From positions 1 to 14,768 of the forward strand of contig CAIYFF010000271.1 of assembly GCA_903925435.1 (NCBI GenBank): a DNA stretch of 14,768 nt, in the 5' to 3' direction. The stretch comes from an uncultured Planctomycetota bacterium. Its GTDB lineage: Bacteria > Planctomycetota > UBA1135 > UBA2386. The notes beneath the pieces were generated by a model. That model was not told where the DNA came from. It saw only the letters and a program-made list of their open reading frames with translations, and did no database searches. Positions within the stretch are counted from its first letter, which is position 1. Each line of letters starts with the position of its first letter. Below are positions 12,303-14,768 of the stretch, one piece after another. The position numbers and the translations under genes were made by a program.

Positions 12303-13535
12303 TCACTCAGGCTTCGAAAGCAGGTGGCCCATCTTGTCCCGCTTCGTCTCCAAGTACTTCTGGTTATGCGGGTTAGGCTCGATCGTAATCGGCTCCTGGC
12401 CGACGATCTCGAGGCCGTAGCCCTGCAGGCCCATCAGCTTCTTGGGGTTGTTGGTGAGGACCTTGAGCTGCCGCAGGCCGAGGTCATGCAGGATCTGGGC
12501 GCCGGTCCCGAACTCGCGTTCGTCGGGCCGGAAGCCGAGGTGCGCATTGGCCTCGATCGTGTCCATGCCGCCGTCTTGGAGGGCATACGCGCGCAGCTTG
12601 TTGGCGAGCCCGATGCCGCGCCCTTCCTGGCTGATGTAGAGGATCACGCCGCGGCCCGCCGCCTGCACGCGGCGCATCGCCTCGTGCAGCTGCGGCCCGC
12701 AGTCGCAACGCAGCGAGCCGAACACGTCGCCCGTGAGGCACTGCGAGTGCACGCGCACGAGCACCGGAGTCTCGATCGGCGGGAAGCGGCCGTTGTCACT
12801 GGGGCGATCGATGCCGACGGTCAACGCGACATGCACGCGGCCATCGACCTTGCTCACGTAGGTGTGGCTGTCGAAGAAGCCGAAGTCCGTCGGCATTTGC
12901 GCCGAAGCCACCCGTTCGATCAGCCGCTCCCGGCGACGGCGGTATTCGACCAGGTCGGCGATGCAGCCCATCTTGACGCCGAGGCGTTCGCAGAACCCGA
13001 TCAGGTCGGGCACCCGCGCCATCTCGCCGTCGTCTTTGATGATCTCGCAGATCACGCCCGCAGCCCGCAGGCCCGCAAGCCGGCACAGGTCGACGATGCC
13101 CTCGGTCTGGCCCGCGCGCACCAGCACGCCGCCGTCGCGCGCCCGCAGCGGCGCGATGTGGCCGGGACGGACGACGTCGTGCGGCTTGGCGTCCGGCTTG
13201 ACGGCCGCCAGGATCGTCGTGGCGCGGTCCTTGGCCGAGATGCCGGTCGTGACTCCCTCGCGCGCCTCGATCGTCACCGTGAATGCGGTGCCAAAGCGCG
13301 ACTGGTTCTCGGGCACCTGCATCTGCAACCCGATTTGGTCGCACATCTCCCCCGACATCGCGAGGCAGACCCAACCACGGCACTCCTTGATCATCAGGTT
13401 GATCAACTCGGGCGTGGCGAACTGAGCGGCGAAGCACAGGTCGCCCTCGTTCTCCCGGTCGGGGTCGTCGACCAGCACGATCGGACGGCCGGCCTTCAGC
13501 TCTTCGAGGACTTCGGAGATCGGGGCAAAGGTCAT
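12303..13535 (-). CDS. ribBA: Bifunctional riboflavin enzyme: 3,4-dihydroxy-2-butanone-4-phosphate synthase / GTP cyclohydrolase II
   Basis: RibBA supplies both precursors of riboflavin, from ribulose-5-phosphate and from GTP. The RibB half (about residues 1-205) has VDDPDRENEGDL (22-33), TGISAKDRATTI (97-108) and RPGHIAPLRARDGGVLVRAG (123-142). The RibA half (about 210-410) has VHSQCLTGDVFGSLRCDCG (262-280) with zinc ligands Cys266, Cys277 and Cys279, SQEGRGIGLANKLRAYALQD (302-321), LGFRPDEREF (333-342) and TNNPKK (361-366). At 410 residues it is full length. The residue matching the metal-binding His153 of E. coli RibB is Gln143 here (GQTEG instead of GHTEA). The ATG at 13535 fits the family start; it lacks a clear Shine-Dalgarno sequence, and earlier in-frame starts (ATG 13574, GTG 13607) add unrelated residues. 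No FMN riboswitch is recognisable upstream. Confidence 0.96.
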   Translation of the reverse strand: MTFAPISEVLEELKAGRPIVLVDDPDRENEGDLCFAAQFATPELINLMIKECRGWVCLAMSGEMCDQIGLQMQVPENQSRFGTAFTVTIEAREGVTTGISAKDRATTILAAVKPDAKPHDVVRPGHIAPLRARDGGVLVRAGQTEGIVDLCRLAGLRAAGVICEIIKDDGEMARVPDLIGFCERLGVKMGCIADLVEYRRRRERLIERVASAQMPTDFGFFDSHTYVSKVDGRVHVALTVGIDRPSDNGRFPPIETPVLVRVHSQCLTGDVFGSLRCDCGPQLHEAMRRVQAAGRGVILYISQEGRGIGLANKLRAYALQDGGMDTIEANAHLGFRPDEREFGTGAQILHDLGLRQLKVLTNNPKKLMGLQGYGLEIVGQEPITIEPNPHNQKYLETKRDKMGHLLSKPE

Positions 13536-13845
13536 AGGAAGGGGCGGGGAGTCTACGCGGCAATGCGCTGCCATGGGCTTCGCATCTGTCGGCTGTGCGA
13601 TGCACACCGCGCATTTCGGCGGCTCGCAGCGCCCCTTCGCTCCTGGCCAGAAAGCCCACAGCCGGTGCCGGAGTGATGGAATCCTCAGCAGTGCCCGAAG
13701 TTCCCCCGCACCGGATCGCTCGGTCCCATGGGCGCTCTAAGTCGTTGTGTTTCCAGTGCTTGTTTTTGCTTCAGAGGGTCAGAAGGCGCCGCCGAATCAG
13801 GCCAAGGAACGTAGTGGAACACGACAGAGACGGAGAGCAACTCGG
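13536..13845. other. 310-nt divergent intergenic region between ribBA and the protease gene
   Basis: This is the longest non-coding stretch in the window and should hold the promoters of both divergent genes. The only AT-rich patch is about 13744-13773 (TTGTGTTTCC to TTGTTTTTGCTTC), a plausible promoter zone, but I cannot pick a -35/-10 pair on either strand. CCGGTGC (13662-13668) and GCACCGG (13708-13714) form a 7-bp inverted repeat 39 nt apart, which may close a structured leader. A small open frame at 13595-13849 ends in an ATGA overlap with the protease start; its Arg-rich content and GTG start do not support a gene. Confidence 0.4.
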
Positions 13846-14768
13846 ATGAAGCGCACCCTTATCGAGGTCTCGTGCGGACTGGCCGCCCTGGTAGGAATGG
13901 TATCGATGTACCACAAGGTGGATCGCATCGAGGGCCGCACCACGGAGGTCCTCAACCTGCGGGACCAAGTGCAATCGGCGGTCGAGAAGGTCGCCAGCGC
14001 GCCCAAGGATGACCGCGAGAAGGCTGAGTTGCAGGCCGTGCAATCGCGCCTCGCACAACTGCAGGAGCAACTGCAGAAGGCCGAGGCGGGCTCTGCGCTC
14101 GCCCTGCGGCTGCAGAGTGAAATGCAGAGCGCAAAGAGCGACGTGTCCCTGCTGAAGAGCCAGCTGTCGACCGACGTCGAGCGCACCAAGCAGTTGGTCG
14201 ACGCCTACATCACCGAGTCGCGCAAGAAGGAGCGCGAGGCGGCCGCAGCGATGGTCCACACGCAGGGCGCCATCGCCGCAATCGCGGGCCAACTGCGCCG
14301 CGACACCACCACGCTGACGCGCGACATGCTGTTGCCGACGGTGCAACTCAATGGCGACGACACGGTCGGCTCCGGCACGCTCGTCTGGTCAGGCTCCAAC
14401 CCGAAGAACGGCCTCGTCGAGTCGTACGTGCTGACCGCCTACCACGTGGTCCGCAACATCCTCGCGGACACGCCGCGCGCGCAGAAGGAAGGCTTCTCCG
14501 TGACGGTCTACGTCGACGGCGAGAAGGTCGAGGTGAAGGGCAAGATGGTCGCGAGCGCGCCGAAGATCGACGCGGCGCTCGTGCAACTGCTGACGACTCG
14601 CACGTTCCCCAACGTCGCCAACGTGTTGCCGCGGACTGCGTGCAGCACGATCGAAGTGTGGGACCCGATCTGCGCAGTCGGCTGCCCGCTCGGCAACGAC
14701 CCGGTGCCGTCGCAAGGCGAGGTCAGCTCGCTCAAGAACGAACTCAACGGCGCCAACTACTGGATGAT
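13846..14768 (+). CDS. Membrane-anchored coiled-coil trypsin-like serine protease, 3' end outside window
   Basis: The frame is open to the window's end, giving 307 residues. Residues about 5-21 (LIEVSCGLAALVGMVSM) form an N-terminal membrane anchor. A long charged coiled coil follows at about 25-160, including ELQAVQSRLAQLQEQLQKAE (61-80). From about 165 a chymotrypsin-fold domain begins: VGSGTLVW (174-181), then LTAYHVVRN (196-204) with the catalytic His200, and KIDAALVQL (240-248) with the likely catalytic Asp242. AVGCPLGND (277-285) matches the strand and loop before the oxyanion region of HtrA-like proteases. The Ser (usually GNSGGP) should lie just past the end, so activity cannot be judged. 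The ATG at 13846 has GGAG about ten bases upstream. Protein quality control or signalling outside the membrane is inferred. A PDZ domain, if any, is not visible. Confidence 0.85.
   Translation, partial: MKRTLIEVSCGLAALVGMVSMYHKVDRIEGRTTEVLNLRDQVQSAVEKVASAPKDDREKAELQAVQSRLAQLQEQLQKAEAGSALALRLQSEMQSAKSDVSLLKSQLSTDVERTKQLVDAYITESRKKEREAAAAMVHTQGAIAAIAGQLRRDTTTLTRDMLLPTVQLNGDDTVGSGTLVWSGSNPKNGLVESYVLTAYHVVRNILADTPRAQKEGFSVTVYVDGEKVEVKGKMVASAPKIDAALVQLLTTRTFPNVANVLPRTACSTIEVWDPICAVGCPLGNDPVPSQGEVSSLKNELNGANYWM

Noticed and set aside
9093..13676. 1527-residue plus-strand open frame
   Set aside because: It runs antisense to ribBA, the sigma factor and the PilM-like gene, all of which have clear protein motifs. 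Its His/Arg/Leu-rich content is typical of the reverse strand of GC-rich genes.
13536..13845. Possible FMN riboswitch upstream of ribBA
   Set aside because: On the minus strand I could not find the conserved RFN blocks (such as GGGTGAAATTCCC or ACCGGCGGT). The inverted repeat CCGGTGC/GCACCGG alone is not enough.
13595..13849. 84-residue plus-strand open frame ending in an ATGA overlap with the protease gene
   Set aside because: It starts with GTG without a ribosome site, is Arg-rich with no recognisable domain, and covers the region where two divergent promoters are needed.
1..14768. CRISPR array, tRNA or rRNA genes, insertion sequence or prophage remains
   Set aside because: I saw no regularly spaced repeats, cloverleaf sequences, transposase motifs or terminal inverted repeats. 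Base composition looks even across the window by eye.

Overview
The window is about 14.8 kb of GC-rich, densely coded bacterial chromosome. An ECF sigma factor whose gene overlaps a large Hanks-type Ser/Thr kinase with a C-terminal helical-repeat half, a small secreted beta-rich protein of a kind I associate with planctomycetes, and a fused RibBA together suggest a member of the Planctomycetota. That placement is inference from gene content; no rRNA marker is present.

Plus strand, 1-5862: the 3' end of carB (pyrimidine/arginine synthesis), a long transaldolase-family protein behind a strong hairpin, an ECF sigma factor and its overlapping membrane Ser/Thr kinase (a likely signalling unit), then a small secreted protein of unknown role. 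This last gene converges on the minus-strand block with only 15 nt between them.

Minus strand, 13535-5878 (read right to left): ribBA (riboflavin), a hairpin-containing gap, then a tightly packed run. It holds an RpoE-like ECF sigma factor, a one-pass anti-sigma-like protein, a one-pass CpxP/Spy-like helical protein, a PilM/GspL-like actin-fold protein with a fused membrane and extracytoplasmic half, a PilO/GspM-like one-pass protein and a small lipoprotein. These six are joined by 4-bp overlaps or gaps of 3-4 nt. A 34-nt gap with a promoter-like sequence follows, then a coiled-coil protein ending in a RelE/ParE-like domain, and aat (leucyl/phenylalanyl-tRNA-protein transferase). The sigma to lipoprotein block looks like an envelope-stress-controlled operon building a type IV pilus or type II secretion-like inner-membrane platform. 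No secretin, ATPase or pilin gene is visible here.

Plus strand, 13846-end: divergent from ribBA across a 310-nt gap, a membrane-anchored coiled-coil protein with a trypsin-like protease domain runs off the window before its expected catalytic serine.

The best candidates for something new are the sigma/anti-sigma/CpxP-like/PilMN-like/PilO-like cassette and the coiled-coil protein with a toxin-fold C-terminus. The rest is housekeeping or recognisable signalling.
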